DNA of 64,000 bases from Ahrensia sp. (GCA_002706335.1 PAKZ01000039.1:1-64000), one strand, 5' to 3'; shown: positions 18,225 through 29,033, numbered from the stretch's first letter. Numbers and translations: made by a program. Notes: a model not told the origin generated them from the sequence alone.

Positions 18225-19448
18225 TTACCGCGCTAGCGCCGATACGCCAACGATTTCAAAGCCTCGCTTCTTGGCCTCGTTCGCCCATGATGCCACCGTA
18301 TCTACGGTGACCTCCAGGGCGGAGCCGGAACCGATCGCATAACCGTTGATGTCGGCGAGCTTTTCAAGCTCCTCCAGACGGTCGCGAATGGCGGCAGGAT
18401 CCTGGGTGCCGTCGATGACGACGTTTCCGGATACGTAGGGGACATTGAGTGCGCTGGCCAGGACACCGAGATTTTCGCCGCCGCCCGTGCCGTCGTTGAA
18501 GTAGAGAAGGCCTCGTTCGCCCACTTCCTTGAGGATCGGCGTCATCGCCTGCGGAGACCGCGCAAGCCGTCCGCCAAGATAATTGACGATGCCGGTATAA
18601 TTGGTGATCTGGCCGAGCGCCCAACGCAGATTGTCGAGATTGGCATCGACACTTGCTTCAACGGTTAGCGTTTGCGGGCCGGGATCATTGTTCGGGTATC
18701 CGAAGGGCTCCATCGGCACCTGAACGAGTAGTTCGTGACCTTCCTTGCGGGCTTGCCGCATCCAGCGCATCAGGCTGTTGCCCCGTGGCGCGAAGGCCAG
18801 CGTTATTTCCGGCGGCAGCGTTTCCAGGGCATGCAGCGTTCCGCTCTGCGAAAGGCCAAGTCCGCCGATCACGACCGCGATGCGCTTGCCGCCGGCGTGC
18901 GACCAGGGGCGCGCATAGATGTCCATCGGCCGGCGACCGTCGGCACTGCGTATCGGAAGCTCGCCCCAGCGGCTCTCCTCCAGGGCGCTGTCATCGGGCA
19001 GATGGGCTACCTGAAGGGGCTGGCCCACGGTCTCCTCGCCCGGATCGCGAATGACGATCACCTTGGGTCCACCCTCCGATGTCCGTCCTTCGGAGATGTT
19101 CTGCTGGTCGCTATCCTGTTCGGGCGCAGGCTCGGCGCCCTTGTCGTCCGAATAGATGATCTGAACGCGGTGGTCGTCCTTCGGCTGCGCTGCGGCCTCG
19201 ACCGAGCCCGTGGTTCGCGCGTCGGCCGGTGGCGGGGTATCGGCAATCGCGATCACGGCTGTCTTGGGAAGTGTGTCGCGCTCGACGAAGGACCACGCGT
19301 TGAGCGCGATCACGGCGGAAAATACGGCGAGAACGGCGACCTGAGTACCGGTTCTGGTGCGGCGCGGCGACTTGTTAGGGGGCGTGCGGCCTTTCGCGCC
19401 GGCAGGTTTTCTGCCGGATTTTCCGAGAGGTGCATTCAAGTCGGACAT
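18225..19448 (-). CDS. divergent polysaccharide deacetylase family protein
   Basis: A 407-residue envelope protein. Residues 1-33 are basic and polar, then a transmembrane helix at about 36-53 (VAVLAVFSAVIALNAWSF) anchors a low-complexity periplasmic linker (to about 150). The C-terminal domain (about 185-405) belongs to the divergent polysaccharide deacetylase (YibQ) family: RIAVVIGGLGLSQSGTLHALETLPPEITLAFAPRG, then LLVQVPMEPFGYPNNDPGPQTL. The metal-binding HxxxH of true NodB enzymes is not evident. The gene sits next to ctpA and envC, the usual context in alphaproteobacteria, which points to envelope or division biology. A terminator precedes it. Confidence 0.9.
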   Translation of the reverse strand: MSDLNAPLGKSGRKPAGAKGRTPPNKSPRRTRTGTQVAVLAVFSAVIALNAWSFVERDTLPKTAVIAIADTPPPADARTTGSVEAAAQPKDDHRVQIIYSDDKGAEPAPEQDSDQQNISEGRTSEGGPKVIVIRDPGEETVGQPLQVAHLPDDSALEESRWGELPIRSADGRRPMDIYARPWSHAGGKRIAVVIGGLGLSQSGTLHALETLPPEITLAFAPRGNSLMRWMRQARKEGHELLVQVPMEPFGYPNNDPGPQTLTVEASVDANLDNLRWALGQITNYTGIVNYLGGRLARSPQAMTPILKEVGERGLLYFNDGTGGGENLGVLASALNVPYVSGNVVIDGTQDPAAIRDRLEELEKLADINGYAIGSGSALEVTVDTVASWANEAKKRGFEIVGVSALAR

Positions 19449-19466
19449 CGTCGGATTCCACCGCGA

Positions 19467-19494
19467 ATCAAAAGGCCACCGGAAACGGTGGCCT
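19467..19494 (-). terminator. intrinsic terminator after ctpA
   Basis: Read on the minus strand, aggccaccg and cggtggcct (19473-19494) form a 9-bp perfect stem around a 4-nt loop, followed by ttttgatt. It lies between the ctpA stop and the deacetylase start, so the deacetylase-rppH-racemase unit depends on its own promoter or on readthrough. Confidence 0.8.
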
Positions 19495-19532
19495 CTTGTA
19501 ACATGGGTTCTTGTTGCTTTGGCAACGCTGCA

Positions 19533-20855
19533 TCAGTTGGGCAGCGCCGTCGCAGGATCCGGCGGGAAGTGCGGGTCTGTCTTCTCGCCGCGGATCAGTT
19601 CGAGCGCATAGGTCAGCTGATCGTCCTTTTCGGGATCCTGCGGTACGTAGGCAATTGAACCGGATCCGTTATCATCCTCTTCGACGCCGGTAATATGGCC
19701 GCGAAGATCCGATTCACCACGCGACAGGTCGCGGCCGAGCAGTTCCTCGGGGATGGTCTGGTCAACCTTGATGTCCGGCGTAATACCCTTGCCCTGGATC
19801 GAGATGCCGGCCGGCGTGTAGTAGAGCGCGGTCGTCAGGCGCAGCGCACCGTTCTCGCCGAGCGGGATGATGGTCTGCACCGATCCCTTGCCGAAGGATT
19901 GTGTCCCTACCACCGTCGCACGGCGGTGATCCTGCAGCGCGCCGGCAACGATCTCGGACGCGCTTGCCGAGCCGCCATTGATCAGGACAACGAGCGGTTT
20001 GTCGTTTATCAGATCGCCGGGGCGGGCCGAATAGCGCCGTGTGTCGCGATCGTCACGACCGCGCGTCGACACGATGAGGCCTTTATCGAGGAAGGCGTCG
20101 GAAACGTTGATCGCCTGATCGAGCAGCCCGCCCGGGTTGAGGCGCAAATCGAGGACGAAACCCTTGAGTTTGTCTTCGCCGATTTCTTCGGTGAGCTTTT
20201 CGATGCCGTCCTGGAGGTTGTCGAATGTCTGTTCGGTGAACGACATAACGCGCAGATAGCCGATGTCGCCCTCGGCCCGGAAGCGCACCGCCTGCACCTT
20301 GATGATATCGCGAACGATCGTGACCTTGATCGGCTTGTCGGCGCCTTCGCGCAGAAGCGTCAGTTCGATCGGCGAGTCGATCGGGCCGCGCATCTTGTCG
20401 ACGGCCTGTTCAAGTGTCAGGCCCCGAACTTCCTCGCCATCGATCTCGGCGATCAGGGCGCCGGCAAGGACGCCCGCCTTTTCGGCCGGCGTGCCAAACA
20501 TCGGCGTGATCACCTTGACCAATTCATCCTCCATGGTGACCTCGATACCAAGGCCGCCGAATTCACCCTTGGTCTGGGTCCGCATGTCGGCCGCATCTTC
20601 GGCGTTCATGTAGGAAGAATGGGGGTCGAGCGAGGTGAGCATGCCATTGATGGCATTCTCGATCAGGTCCTTGTCGTTCGGCTCTTCGACATAGTTGGCG
20701 CGAACGCGCTCGAATATGTCGCCGAAGATGGAAAGCTGCTTGTAGGTGTCACTGCCGGCAGCGTTGGCGGAAATCATTCCATCGCCGGTGAATGCCAGCA
20801 TGGAAGCGGCGCCGATGAGGCCTCCCGCAAACAGCAACGATAACTTTCGCATCAT
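19533..20855 (-). CDS. ctpA: C-terminal processing protease CtpA (S41 family)
   Basis: A 440-residue periplasmic serine protease. A signal peptide or anchor (about 1-33) is followed by the N-terminal helical region (FGDIFERVRANYVEEP), a PDZ domain (about 95-185: FGGLGIEVTMEDELVKVITPMFGTPAEKAGVLAGALIAEIDG) and the S41 core. The Ser-Lys dyad is S298 in NGGSASASEIVAGAL and K323 in SFGKGSVQ, 25 residues apart as in E. coli Prc. It degrades or trims envelope proteins and cell-wall hydrolases. It is 4 bp downstream of the EnvC-like gene, so the two are coupled. A terminator follows. Confidence 0.96.
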   Translation of the reverse strand: MMRKLSLLFAGGLIGAASMLAFTGDGMISANAAGSDTYKQLSIFGDIFERVRANYVEEPNDKDLIENAINGMLTSLDPHSSYMNAEDAADMRTQTKGEFGGLGIEVTMEDELVKVITPMFGTPAEKAGVLAGALIAEIDGEEVRGLTLEQAVDKMRGPIDSPIELTLLREGADKPIKVTIVRDIIKVQAVRFRAEGDIGYLRVMSFTEQTFDNLQDGIEKLTEEIGEDKLKGFVLDLRLNPGGLLDQAINVSDAFLDKGLIVSTRGRDDRDTRRYSARPGDLINDKPLVVLINGGSASASEIVAGALQDHRRATVVGTQSFGKGSVQTIIPLGENGALRLTTALYYTPAGISIQGKGITPDIKVDQTIPEELLGRDLSRGESDLRGHITGVEEDDNGSGSIAYVPQDPEKDDQLTYALELIRGEKTDPHFPPDPATALPN

Positions 20856-20859
20856 GTTC

Positions 20860-22158
20860 TTATGTCCTTCCAGAACCTGTCGTCTCCCACCAGGGATCGG
20901 GGTCGACCGGTTTGCCGTTTAGCCTGAACTCAATATAGAGCGTCGGATTTTCTATTTCAGCAGCCGCTGCAGATATGCTTGCCAAATGAACCTTGCCCAT
21001 TACGCCCACCGGCTCTCCTGCCAGAACGAACTGCCCTTGATCGACATCGATGCGCTCCATCCCGGCAAGCACCACATGATAGTCGTCTCCGACATTCAGG
21101 ATCAAGAGTTGTCCATAGGATCGGAATGGTCCCGCATAGAGCACCCAGCCGTCGGACGGGGCGGTTACATAGGCGCCCGGCTTGACCTCTATAGTGTCGC
21201 CCTGCGCCCTGCCTCCAAGACCGTCATTGTCGCCAAATGCGGTAATTGTGCGACCGGCGGCGGGCTTGGCAAGCTTGCCGGTCAGATCGGAAAAGGCATA
21301 GGCGGGTGCGATCCTGGCGCTGGAAAGCGCTTGGTTTTCAGCACGTTCACGGCCCTCTTCCAGCCTGCGCTGAGCTTCCATACGGGCAGCTTCAGCAGCC
21401 TCGCGGGCCGACTGGATTTCCTTTTCAATGGAGGCGATCAGCTCCTGCAACGTGGATGCCTGTTCGGCCAGCTCCGCGGCACGGGCCCGCTCTGCGGCCA
21501 GGTCTTTTTCCGCGCGGTTTTCCAGCGCCTTTTTCTCCTCAAGTAAAAGTGAAAGGCGGACCTGCTCCTCTTTCTGCTCGGAAAGCGTGTCGCGAAGCTG
21601 ATCGCGCTCGGCGCCATAGGTCGCGGTGAGTCGGCTCAGTTCTTTCAAGTCAGCGATGAGAATCAGCGTTTCGTCGCGCATGTCGGGCACAACGGCGCTG
21701 AGGAGAATGGAACTCCTGACCGAAGACAGCGCGTCTTCTGGCGTCACGAGGATAGCCGGCGGCGGGTTGAGCCCCATTCGCTGCAATGCCGCGAGCACTT
21801 CCGCGAGAAGCGCCTTTCGCTCGCGGAGGCTGGCGCGCACCTTGTCTGCCTCGCGCCCCGTGGCGGTCAGCCGTTCCTCGAGGTCGAGCACATCGGCTGC
21901 CAGCTTTTTCTCGGTCTTCGCTGCCTGGATGATCGCCGTGTTGAGCGAGGCGCGATCCTTTCGGATCCGGTCGACTTCCTGCTGCAATTCCTCGCTGCGT
22001 TTCGCCGAGACTGCGTGTTCGCGCAGGACGCCGCTCAGTTGTTCGGCATTCTTCTCGAGGCTGATTGCCAAATTGTCAGCAGCACCTTCCTGCCCAAGCG
22101 CCGGTCCGCCCGCAAGGAGCGCGATTAGCAGGGCTGCAAAAGAAAGGGAAAGGCGCAT
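20860..22158 (-). CDS. EnvC-like murein hydrolase activator (degenerate M23)
   Basis: A 432-residue periplasmic protein: signal peptide 1-22 (LSFAALLIALLAGGPALG), a long coiled-coil (about 30-285) and a C-terminal LytM/M23 fold (about 300-425). The active M23 residues are not all present. The GxxHxxxD metal site reads GGRAQGDTIE, and the usual HxH is reduced to a single H in DYHVVLAGM. It should therefore activate an amidase instead of cutting peptidoglycan itself, as EnvC and its homologues do at the septum. It sits between rlmH and ctpA, and the ctpA start follows after 4 bp. The start ATG is consistent with the signal peptide. Confidence 0.92.
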   Translation of the reverse strand: MRLSLSFAALLIALLAGGPALGQEGAADNLAISLEKNAEQLSGVLREHAVSAKRSEELQQEVDRIRKDRASLNTAIIQAAKTEKKLAADVLDLEERLTATGREADKVRASLRERKALLAEVLAALQRMGLNPPPAILVTPEDALSSVRSSILLSAVVPDMRDETLILIADLKELSRLTATYGAERDQLRDTLSEQKEEQVRLSLLLEEKKALENRAEKDLAAERARAAELAEQASTLQELIASIEKEIQSAREAAEAARMEAQRRLEEGRERAENQALSSARIAPAYAFSDLTGKLAKPAAGRTITAFGDNDGLGGRAQGDTIEVKPGAYVTAPSDGWVLYAGPFRSYGQLLILNVGDDYHVVLAGMERIDVDQGQFVLAGEPVGVMGKVHLASISAAAAEIENPTLYIEFRLNGKPVDPDPWWETTGSGRT

Positions 22159-22250
22159 CGGGCGTCGTTTCGACGAATCGTTGGCTGTGTGTCAGTCGGA
22201 CTCTATCCAAGCTGGCCCGCAATGGAACCGGCGATCACGGCAAGAACATG

Positions 22251-22736
22251 TCAGTCGCGGTGGTAAGGGTGGCCGGACAGGATCGTCACGGCCCTGTAAA
22301 GCTGTTCCGCCAGCATAATGCGGGCAAGCTGGTGCGGCCAGGTCTGGCTTCCGAAGGAGAGGACGAGATCGGCACGCTCGCGCAGGGCCGGATCGTGACC
22401 GTCAGGTCCGCCAATGCCGAAGACCGCGCGCGCGGTTCCGTTGTCGCGCCACGTGGCGATCCTGTCTGCAAATTGTCGGGATGAGGGGGATTTGCCGCGT
22501 TCGTCGAGAAGGATCAGGACCGTCGAGGCCTCGCGCGCCAAAGCGGCGCATTTATCGCTTTCCTCGGATTTTCGCTGCGCGGCGGTCTGCGCACGGCTTT
22601 CGGGTATCTCCGTCAAGCCGTCGAATTCCAGGCCGAGCGCCTTTCCGGCTTTCGCGAGCCGGTCGGTGTAGCGCGACACAAGTTCGGTCTCGGGGCCGGA
22701 TTTCATGCGGCCCACCGCAAAAATGGTCAATCGCAT
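22251..22736 (-). CDS. rlmH: 23S rRNA (pseudouridine1915-N3)-methyltransferase RlmH
   Basis: A 161-residue SPOUT methyltransferase that methylates pseudouridine 1915 in helix 69 of 23S rRNA on assembled 70S ribosomes. The trefoil-knot SAM site includes FGIGGPDGHDPAL and LSFGSQTWPHQLARIMLAEQLYRA. The C-terminal HPYHRD is the signature ending. Length is normal. It lies 34 bp downstream of rsfS, in the conserved nadD-rsfS-rlmH cluster, and shares its transcript. Confidence 0.95.
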   Translation of the reverse strand: MRLTIFAVGRMKSGPETELVSRYTDRLAKAGKALGLEFDGLTEIPESRAQTAAQRKSEESDKCAALAREASTVLILLDERGKSPSSRQFADRIATWRDNGTARAVFGIGGPDGHDPALRERADLVLSFGSQTWPHQLARIMLAEQLYRAVTILSGHPYHRD

Positions 22737-22770
22737 CGCGCTTCAGGAGAAGTCGGTTCTTCCCGGCGCC

Positions 22771-23181
22771 CTAGTGAAGGGTGCCGGCCGGTTCCTCGGG
22801 CTCCTGCCACATTTTCTCGAGCGCGTAGAAGTCGCGAACTTCCGGGCGGAAGACATGGATAATCACGTCGTCGGCATCGATCAGAACCCAGTCCGCAGCG
22901 GACAGGCCTTCGACCTTCGCGGTGCCATGACCGGCCTCCTTCAATGCCCGCAGCAAATGGTCCGCTACCGCGCCCACATGACGGTGGGAACGGCCGGACG
23001 CGATTACCATGTAATCGGCCATCGCGGATTTGCCCTGGATATTGATGGAAACGATGTCTTCGGCCTTGGAGTCGTCGAGACTTTCCATGACCAGTTCAAG
23101 AACCCGCTTCGCGGCGTCGGTGTCGCCGATATCGGGTGTCGAAGGCGCAAGGTCGTCCTTCTTGAGTGTCGTTGTCCTCAA
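22771..23181 (-). CDS. rsfS: ribosome silencing factor RsfS
   Basis: RsfS binds ribosomal protein L14 and blocks 30S-50S joining when nutrients are scarce. The core (about 24-125) has LVMESLDDSKAEDIVSINIQGKSAMADYMVIASGRSHRHVGAVADHLLRAL and VIIHVFRPEVRDFYALEKMWQ. I chose TTG 23181 because it follows the Shine-Dalgarno aaaggaaa with suitable spacing. The frame also contains a GTG at 23250 without a good ribosome site. The product from TTG is 136 residues. The gene lies between nadD and rlmH on the minus strand. Confidence 0.85.
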   Translation of the reverse strand: MRTTTLKKDDLAPSTPDIGDTDAAKRVLELVMESLDDSKAEDIVSINIQGKSAMADYMVIASGRSHRHVGAVADHLLRALKEAGHGTAKVEGLSAADWVLIDADDVIIHVFRPEVRDFYALEKMWQEPEEPAGTLH

Positions 23182-23280
23182 AGGTTTCCTTTCAGCTCGG
23201 AACAAACGATCGGGAGAGTGATTCGCTCTTCCACCCGTAAAGATAGTCACGAGGCGTTAACAGTTTCAAGACAGGCCGGT

Positions 23281-23934
23281 TCAACCTTTCTTAACGCCCC
23301 GGTTGTCGCCATTGCGGATGGCGGTCGAGGAGACCGGCGAACGAGGGCCGTGGAGGAAGGTCCAGGCAGGGGCAGGAAGCGTCGGCAGGAGGGCGGCGTC
23401 GGTTTCGTCGATGCGGGCGTAGTCGAACGTCTTGGCCATTTTCGACGACAGGTAGGACAGGGTCGAACCGGGACGGTCGACGATCGCGACGGGAAAGGTC
23501 AGCGCGATATCGCGCCAGTTCTGCCAACGATGGAAGGTGGCGAGATTATCGGCGCCCATGATCCAGACGAAGCGCACACCCGGATTGTAGCGCTTTACGA
23601 CGGCGAGTGTATCGGCGGTGAAACGCACGTCATGGCTTGCCTCGAAGGCCGTGACCTTGACGCGCGGGTCCTGGTTGATCGCCTCGGACCAGGCGATACG
23701 GTCGGCGAGCGGCGGCAGGCCTGACGTATCCTTCAGCGGATTGCCGGGCGTGACAATCCACCAGAGCTGGTCCAGCTTCAACCGGCGGATGGCGATCTCT
23801 GTAACGAGTTGATGGCCTTCATGCGGCGGATTGAATGAACCGCCGAAAAGCCCGACCACCATTCCCGGCTCGACATGCGGCATGCGCAGATATTTGCGGG
23901 CGACGCCCGGATACAGCTTCGCCGGCTCCGTCAT
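23281..23934 (-). CDS. nadD: nicotinate-mononucleotide adenylyltransferase
   Basis: NadD adenylates nicotinate mononucleotide to deamido-NAD in NAD biosynthesis. The nucleotidyltransferase signature is GLFGGSFNPPHEGH at 28-41 (the HxGH-type ATP site), with WWIVTPGNPLKD (substrate site) and a C-terminal SSTAIRNG, the ISSTxIR motif. Length 217. An internal ATG at residue 18 could also serve as start. It lies 7 bp after proA and 100 bp before rsfS, in the proB-proA-nadD-rsfS-rlmH order seen in rhizobia. Confidence 0.95.
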   Translation of the reverse strand: MTEPAKLYPGVARKYLRMPHVEPGMVVGLFGGSFNPPHEGHQLVTEIAIRRLKLDQLWWIVTPGNPLKDTSGLPPLADRIAWSEAINQDPRVKVTAFEASHDVRFTADTLAVVKRYNPGVRFVWIMGADNLATFHRWQNWRDIALTFPVAIVDRPGSTLSYLSSKMAKTFDYARIDETDAALLPTLPAPAWTFLHGPRSPVSSTAIRNGDNRGVKKG

Positions 23935-23941
23935 TGCCGGT

Positions 23942-25228
23942 CTATGGCCTGATCTGTCCGCTGCCGCGCACGCGGTATTTGAAGGATGTCAGCTGTTCGA
24001 CGCCGACGGGGCCGCGCGCGTGCATCTTACCCGTGGCGATGCCGATCTCGGCGCCCATGCCGAATTCGCCGCCGTCTGCGAATTGCGTCGAGGCGTTGTG
24101 CAGGAGAATGGCGCTGTCGACCTCGTTGAAGAATTTCTCGACGACCGCCTCGTCTTCCGCGATCACCGCCTCGGTGTGGTTGGAAGAGTAGGTGGCGATA
24201 TGCTCGATCGCTCCCTCTATGCCATCGACCAGTCCTACCGTGATCAGCGGGCCGAGATATTCCGTCAGCCAGTCAGCCTCGTTGGCCGCATCCGCCTTCG
24301 GCCACATGGCGCAAACGTCTTCGTCGCCACGGATGGTGCAGCCGGCGGCATCGAGCGCGTCGAGGATCGGTGCAAGATGAGTGCCCGCGACACTACGGTC
24401 GACCAGAAGGGTTTCCGCCGCGCCGCAGATGCCCGTCCGGCGCATCTTGGCGTTGACCGCGATGGACGTCGCCATTTCCAGGTCTGCGGACTTGTCGACA
24501 TAGACGTGGCAGAGGCCTTCCAGATGCGAGAAGACCGGCACTCGGGCGTCGGTCTGGACACGTTCGACAAGGCTGCGTCCGCCGCGGGGCACGATCACGT
24601 CTATCGTGCCGTCCAGTCCGGTGAGGAGTTCGCCGACGGCGGCGCGGTCGGTAACCGGGACGAGCTGGATGGCGTCGGTCGGCAGGCCGGCGGTCTCCAG
24701 ACCGTCGACGAGGCAGGCATGGATAGCACGCGACGAATGGGCCGAGTCTGAGCCGCCGCGCAGGATCACGGCGTTACCGGCTTTCAGGCAGAGCGCGCCG
24801 GCATCCGCCGTCACGTTCGGGCGGCTCTCGTAGATCACGCCGATGACGCCCAGAGGCGTGCGCACACGCTCGATCTTCAGCCCGTTCGGGCGGTCCCAGG
24901 CGGCGATGATCGAGCCGACCGGATCGGCAAGGCCGGCAATGGCGCGGATACCGTCGGCCATCGCCTGCACGCGATCCGTGGTCAGCTTCAACCGGTCCAT
25001 GAAAGACGGTGCTAGGTCGGCCTTTTCGGCGCGCTGCATGTCGATCTCATTGGCGGCGAGAATCTCGTCGCTTCCGGCCTCGATGGCGTCGGCCATCGCG
25101 GCGAGCGCGGCGTTTTTCTGCTCGGTCGTCGCGATCGCCAGTGGCCGGCTCGCAGCACGGGCGCGTGCGCCCATATCCGCCATCAAGGCGGGGATGTCCT
25201 GCGAGTTGATTTCGGCCCTGGTGAGCAT
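23942..25228 (-). CDS. proA: gamma-glutamyl phosphate reductase
   Basis: ProA reduces gamma-glutamyl phosphate to glutamate-5-semialdehyde, the second step of proline synthesis, in an aldehyde-dehydrogenase fold. The catalytic cysteine is in [16 protein letters not shown], and the NADPH-binding region includes [33 protein letters not shown]. From ATG 25228 the product is 428 residues, the family norm. The longer frame to 25300 lacks a good ribosome site. It lies 85 bp downstream of proB and 7 bp before nadD. Confidence 0.96.
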   Translation of the reverse strand: MLTRAEINSQDIPALMADMGARARAASRPLAIATTEQKNAALAAMADAIEAGSDEILAANEIDMQRAEKADLAPSFMDRLKLTTDRVQAMADGIRAIAGLADPVGSIIAAWDRPNGLKIERVRTPLGVIGVIYESRPNVTADAGALCLKAGNAVILRGGSDSAHSSRAIHACLVDGLETAGLPTDAIQLVPVTDRAAVGELLTGLDGTIDVIVPRGGRSLVERVQTDARVPVFSHLEGLCHVYVDKSADLEMATSIAVNAKMRRTGICGAAETLLVDRSVAGTHLAPILDALDAAGCTIRGDEDVCAMWPKADAANEADWLTEYLGPLITVGLVDGIEGAIEHIATYSSNHTEAVIAEDEAVVEKFFNEVDSAILLHNASTQFADGGEFGMGAEIGIATGKMHARGPVGVEQLTSFKYRVRGSGQIRP

Positions 25229-25312
25229 TTTTCCAATCCTGTGTCCGGAATTCGCCTGTTTAACGCCCAAAGCGGCGAAGGGCAATGCGCCCCTCATCAC
25301 CGAAGCGATGCG

Positions 25313-26431
25313 TTAGGGCTTCACGACCATGTCGTCGCGGTGGATCATCGCGGCACGAGGCGCATAGCCGAGTATCGCCTCGATTTCGGATGTCTTGCGG
25401 CCAGCGATGCGGATCGCCTCGCCGGAATCGTATCCGGCGAGCCCCCGGCCGATCTCGGCACCGGTTCCCTCCATTACGATCGCCAGCGTATCGCCGCGCT
25501 GGAAGGTGCCTTGGACAGTCCTGACACCGGCGGCGAGCAGGCTCTTGCCCGATCTCAGCGCTCTTGCGGCTCCTTCATCGACGACGACGCGTCCCTGCGG
25601 CTCCAATTGTCCGGCAATCCAGCTTTTCCAGGCCGAGACCGGCGCTGATTGCGGCTGGAACAGCGTGCAGCGGTCTCCGCTGTCGAGCGCCTTGAGCGGG
25701 TGATCGACGCCGCCAAGCGTGATGATCATCGCCGTGCCCGCATGGGTTGCGATCTTTCCCGCCTCGATTTTCGTGCGCATGCCGCCACGCGATAGCTCGG
25801 ATGCTGCTCCGCCGGCCATGGCCTCGATTTCGGGTGTGATCGCCGCGACCTCCGCCAGATGCTTCGCGTCAGGATCGATCGCGGGGGAGGCGGTGTAGAG
25901 CCCGTCGACATCGGAGAGGATGATCAGCAGGTCGGCGTTCATCATCGTCGCCACGCGGGCGGCGAGCCTATCGTTGTCGCCGTACCGGATTTCGGAGGTC
26001 GCGACGGTATCGTTCTCGTTAATGACCGGCACCGCGCCCATCCGCAGCAGCGCGCCGATCGTCGCCCGGGCATTGAGGTAGCGCCGCCTTGCCTCTGTGT
26101 CGTCTATGGTTACGAGAACCTGGCCGGTGGTTATGCCCTCGGCATCCAGCGCTTCGGCCCATGCTCGTGCCAGCGCGATCTGCCCGACGGCGGCGGCGGC
26201 CTGGCTTTCTTCCAGTTTGAGCGAGCCGGAGCGCATGTCGAGCACGGTACGGCCCATCGCGATGGCGCCCGACGAAACGACAAGGACTTCATGGCCTTCG
26301 TGGCGCAGTTCGGCGATGTCGCGCGCGAGGCTCTTAAGCCAGTCCTGTTTCAGGCCTCTTTTGCGGTCGACCAGCAGGGCAGAGCCGATCTTGACGACGA
26401 TGCGCCGATAGGACGAGAGCCGGCCATTCAT
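25313..26431 (-). CDS. proB: glutamate 5-kinase
   Basis: ProB phosphorylates glutamate, the first and feedback-inhibited step of proline synthesis. The amino-acid-kinase domain (about 1-260) opens with [14 protein letters not shown] and contains [18 protein letters not shown] and [14 protein letters not shown]. The C-terminal PUA domain (about 285-365: [35 protein letters not shown]) is present, so this is the long form. It is downstream of obgE with 5 bp between and upstream of proA, giving a tight minus-strand operon. Confidence 0.96.
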   Translation of the reverse strand: MNGRLSSYRRIVVKIGSALLVDRKRGLKQDWLKSLARDIAELRHEGHEVLVVSSGAIAMGRTVLDMRSGSLKLEESQAAAAVGQIALARAWAEALDAEGITTGQVLVTIDDTEARRRYLNARATIGALLRMGAVPVINENDTVATSEIRYGDNDRLAARVATMMNADLLIILSDVDGLYTASPAIDPDAKHLAEVAAITPEIEAMAGGAASELSRGGMRTKIEAGKIATHAGTAMIITLGGVDHPLKALDSGDRCTLFQPQSAPVSAWKSWIAGQLEPQGRVVVDEGAARALRSGKSLLAAGVRTVQGTFQRGDTLAIVMEGTGAEIGRGLAGYDSGEAIRIAGRKTSEIEAILGYAPRAAMIHRDDMVVKP

Positions 26432-26436
26432 CGTCT

Positions 26437-27552
<1,116 letters not shown>

Positions 27553-27554
27553 TC

Positions 27555-28379
27555 ATGGCCTTCAAGGTTGTAACTTACAATATTCAGTACGGAATAGGGC
27601 TCGACGGGGCCTATGATCTGGAGCGTATCGTTGATGTCGTGAAGGACGCTGACGTCATCGCCCTGCAGGAAGTGACGCGCGGCTTCATGCGCAACCAGGG
27701 TCGCGACATGGTCGCCGAGATAGAAGCTATGCTGCCGGACCGCTTCGCGGTCAGCCACATGCCGTCCGATGTCGATTTCGGTAGCAGCGTTGCGGACGGA
27801 AAGGCGGTGCAAAAGCGCTTCCAGTTCGGCAATATGATCCTTTCGCGCTGGCCAATCCTGTCCGCGAGGGGACATCTGCTTCCGCGCTCCATGCGTACCG
27901 CCTCGCTCAACCTTCAGCGCGGTGCGCTGGAAGCGCTGATCGAGACGCCTGACGGGCCTTTCCGATTCTATTCCGTCCATCTCGACCACATCGATCCGCA
28001 GGAGCGGATTTCCCAGATCCTGGCGCTCAAGGAAATTGCCTTTTCGGCGCCGCATACCGGCCTGGCCGTCACCGGATTGTCCGAATACGGTTTCCCCGAA
28101 CTGCCGAAGGCGGAAGACTTCATCCTGCTTGGCGACTTTAATTTCGAGCCGGATCTCGCCGAATATCGCGATATGCTGGCGGAAAACGGCACTTTGACCG
28201 ATGCGTCAGCCGGCGATTCAAGCTGGAGCTGGACCGATCCGGAAAACCGCGATCACGTCAAAAGGCTGGATTACGGTTTCGCCACGCCGGGTTTTGCCGA
28301 ACGTGTCGCCGGGGCCCATGTGGACCAGAGCGCGGAAGGCTCGGACCACATGCCCGTCTGGCTTCATTTCGGCGACTGA
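27555..28379 (+). CDS. endonuclease/exonuclease/phosphatase family protein
   Basis: A 274-residue enzyme of the EEP (DNase I-like) superfamily, Mg-dependent phosphodiester or phosphomonoester hydrolases. Conserved features are N9 in VVTYNIQYGIG, the metal glutamate in VIALQEVTRGF, FILLGDFNFEPD (the DxN site), and the catalytic EGSDHMPVWLHF (SDH) at the end. There is no signal peptide. DNA, RNA or lipid headgroup could be the substrate. ATG 27555 begins the strand MAFKVVTYNIQ, and the longer frame to 27498 adds an unrelated leader. Divergent from obgE. Confidence 0.88.
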   Translation: MAFKVVTYNIQYGIGLDGAYDLERIVDVVKDADVIALQEVTRGFMRNQGRDMVAEIEAMLPDRFAVSHMPSDVDFGSSVADGKAVQKRFQFGNMILSRWPILSARGHLLPRSMRTASLNLQRGALEALIETPDGPFRFYSVHLDHIDPQERISQILALKEIAFSAPHTGLAVTGLSEYGFPELPKAEDFILLGDFNFEPDLAEYRDMLAENGTLTDASAGDSSWSWTDPENRDHVKRLDYGFATPGFAERVAGAHVDQSAEGSDHMPVWLHFGD

Positions 28380-28388
28380 GCCGCTCCG

Positions 28389-28982
28389 TCAGCGTTCCTT
28401 CCGGGTAAGCCATGCCGCCCGGTCGAGCGAATAACGCTCCACTGGAACCCGCCCGGCCGCAATCGTGTCGATCTCGTCAAGCCCGATGAAGGCGAACCCG
28501 CACTTTGCGATGACGTTGCGCGAGCGCGCATTGACCGTCCGACAGACCGCATGGATGCGTTCGGCGTCGGTCGACCGGAATGCCTGGTCGATGAGCGCGC
28601 TTGCGGCTTCCGTTGCGTATCCCGAGCCCCAATGGGGTTCGCCCAGCCAGAAGCCCAGTTCGAAGCCTCCGCTGCGTTCGCGCAGTTCGAGTCCGGCAAA
28701 ACCGATCAGATGGCCGGTGTCGGCCAGGGTGATGGCGTAGATATAGCCTTCATGCTCGCCGGCAAGGCAGCCTTCGAGAAAGCTATGCGCGTCGCTGAGA
28801 TTGTAGGGAAACGGCATACGCGAGGTCATTTCGGCGATCTGCCGGTTATTGGCGATCGCCGCTAGGTCCACCGCGTCGTCCGCGTGCGGAGGGCGCAGCA
28901 CCAGACGCTCCGTCACGAGGACGGGCGTGTCGTAGCTCAGGTCCCGCGGTGCGGGGTAGGCCTGCTGTGCTGTCTGGATCAT
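28389..28982 (-). CDS. GNAT family N-acetyltransferase (RimJ/RimL type)
   Basis: A 197-residue GNAT of the RimJ/RimL/Ard1-like class. It opens with VLVTERLVLRPPHADDAVDLAAIANNRQIAEM and contains the strand ELGFWLGEPHWGSGYATEAASALIDQAF. The acetyl-CoA site reads GSGYATE, the QxxGxG/A variant, and the late NARSRNVIAKCGF is typical. The acceptor amine is not predictable. I favour ATG 28982. TTG 29003 would start inside the rpmA terminator. It is convergent with the EEP gene. Confidence 0.88.
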   Translation of the reverse strand: MIQTAQQAYPAPRDLSYDTPVLVTERLVLRPPHADDAVDLAAIANNRQIAEMTSRMPFPYNLSDAHSFLEGCLAGEHEGYIYAITLADTGHLIGFAGLELRERSGGFELGFWLGEPHWGSGYATEAASALIDQAFRSTDAERIHAVCRTVNARSRNVIAKCGFAFIGLDEIDTIAAGRVPVERYSLDRAAWLTRKER

Positions 28983-29001
28983 TTGCTCGCTGCCTTGAAT
29001 C

Positions 29002-29033
29002 AAAAAGGGAGATGGTGCGCCCCATCTCCCTTT
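29002..29033 (-). terminator. intrinsic terminator after rpmA
   Basis: aaagggagatgg (29004-29015) and ccatctcccttt (29022-29033) are exact reverse complements, a 12-bp stem with a 6-nt loop. On the minus strand it is followed by T residues (29006-29002) and then gatt. It ends the rplU-rpmA transcript and separates it from the acetyltransferase gene. Confidence 0.9.
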
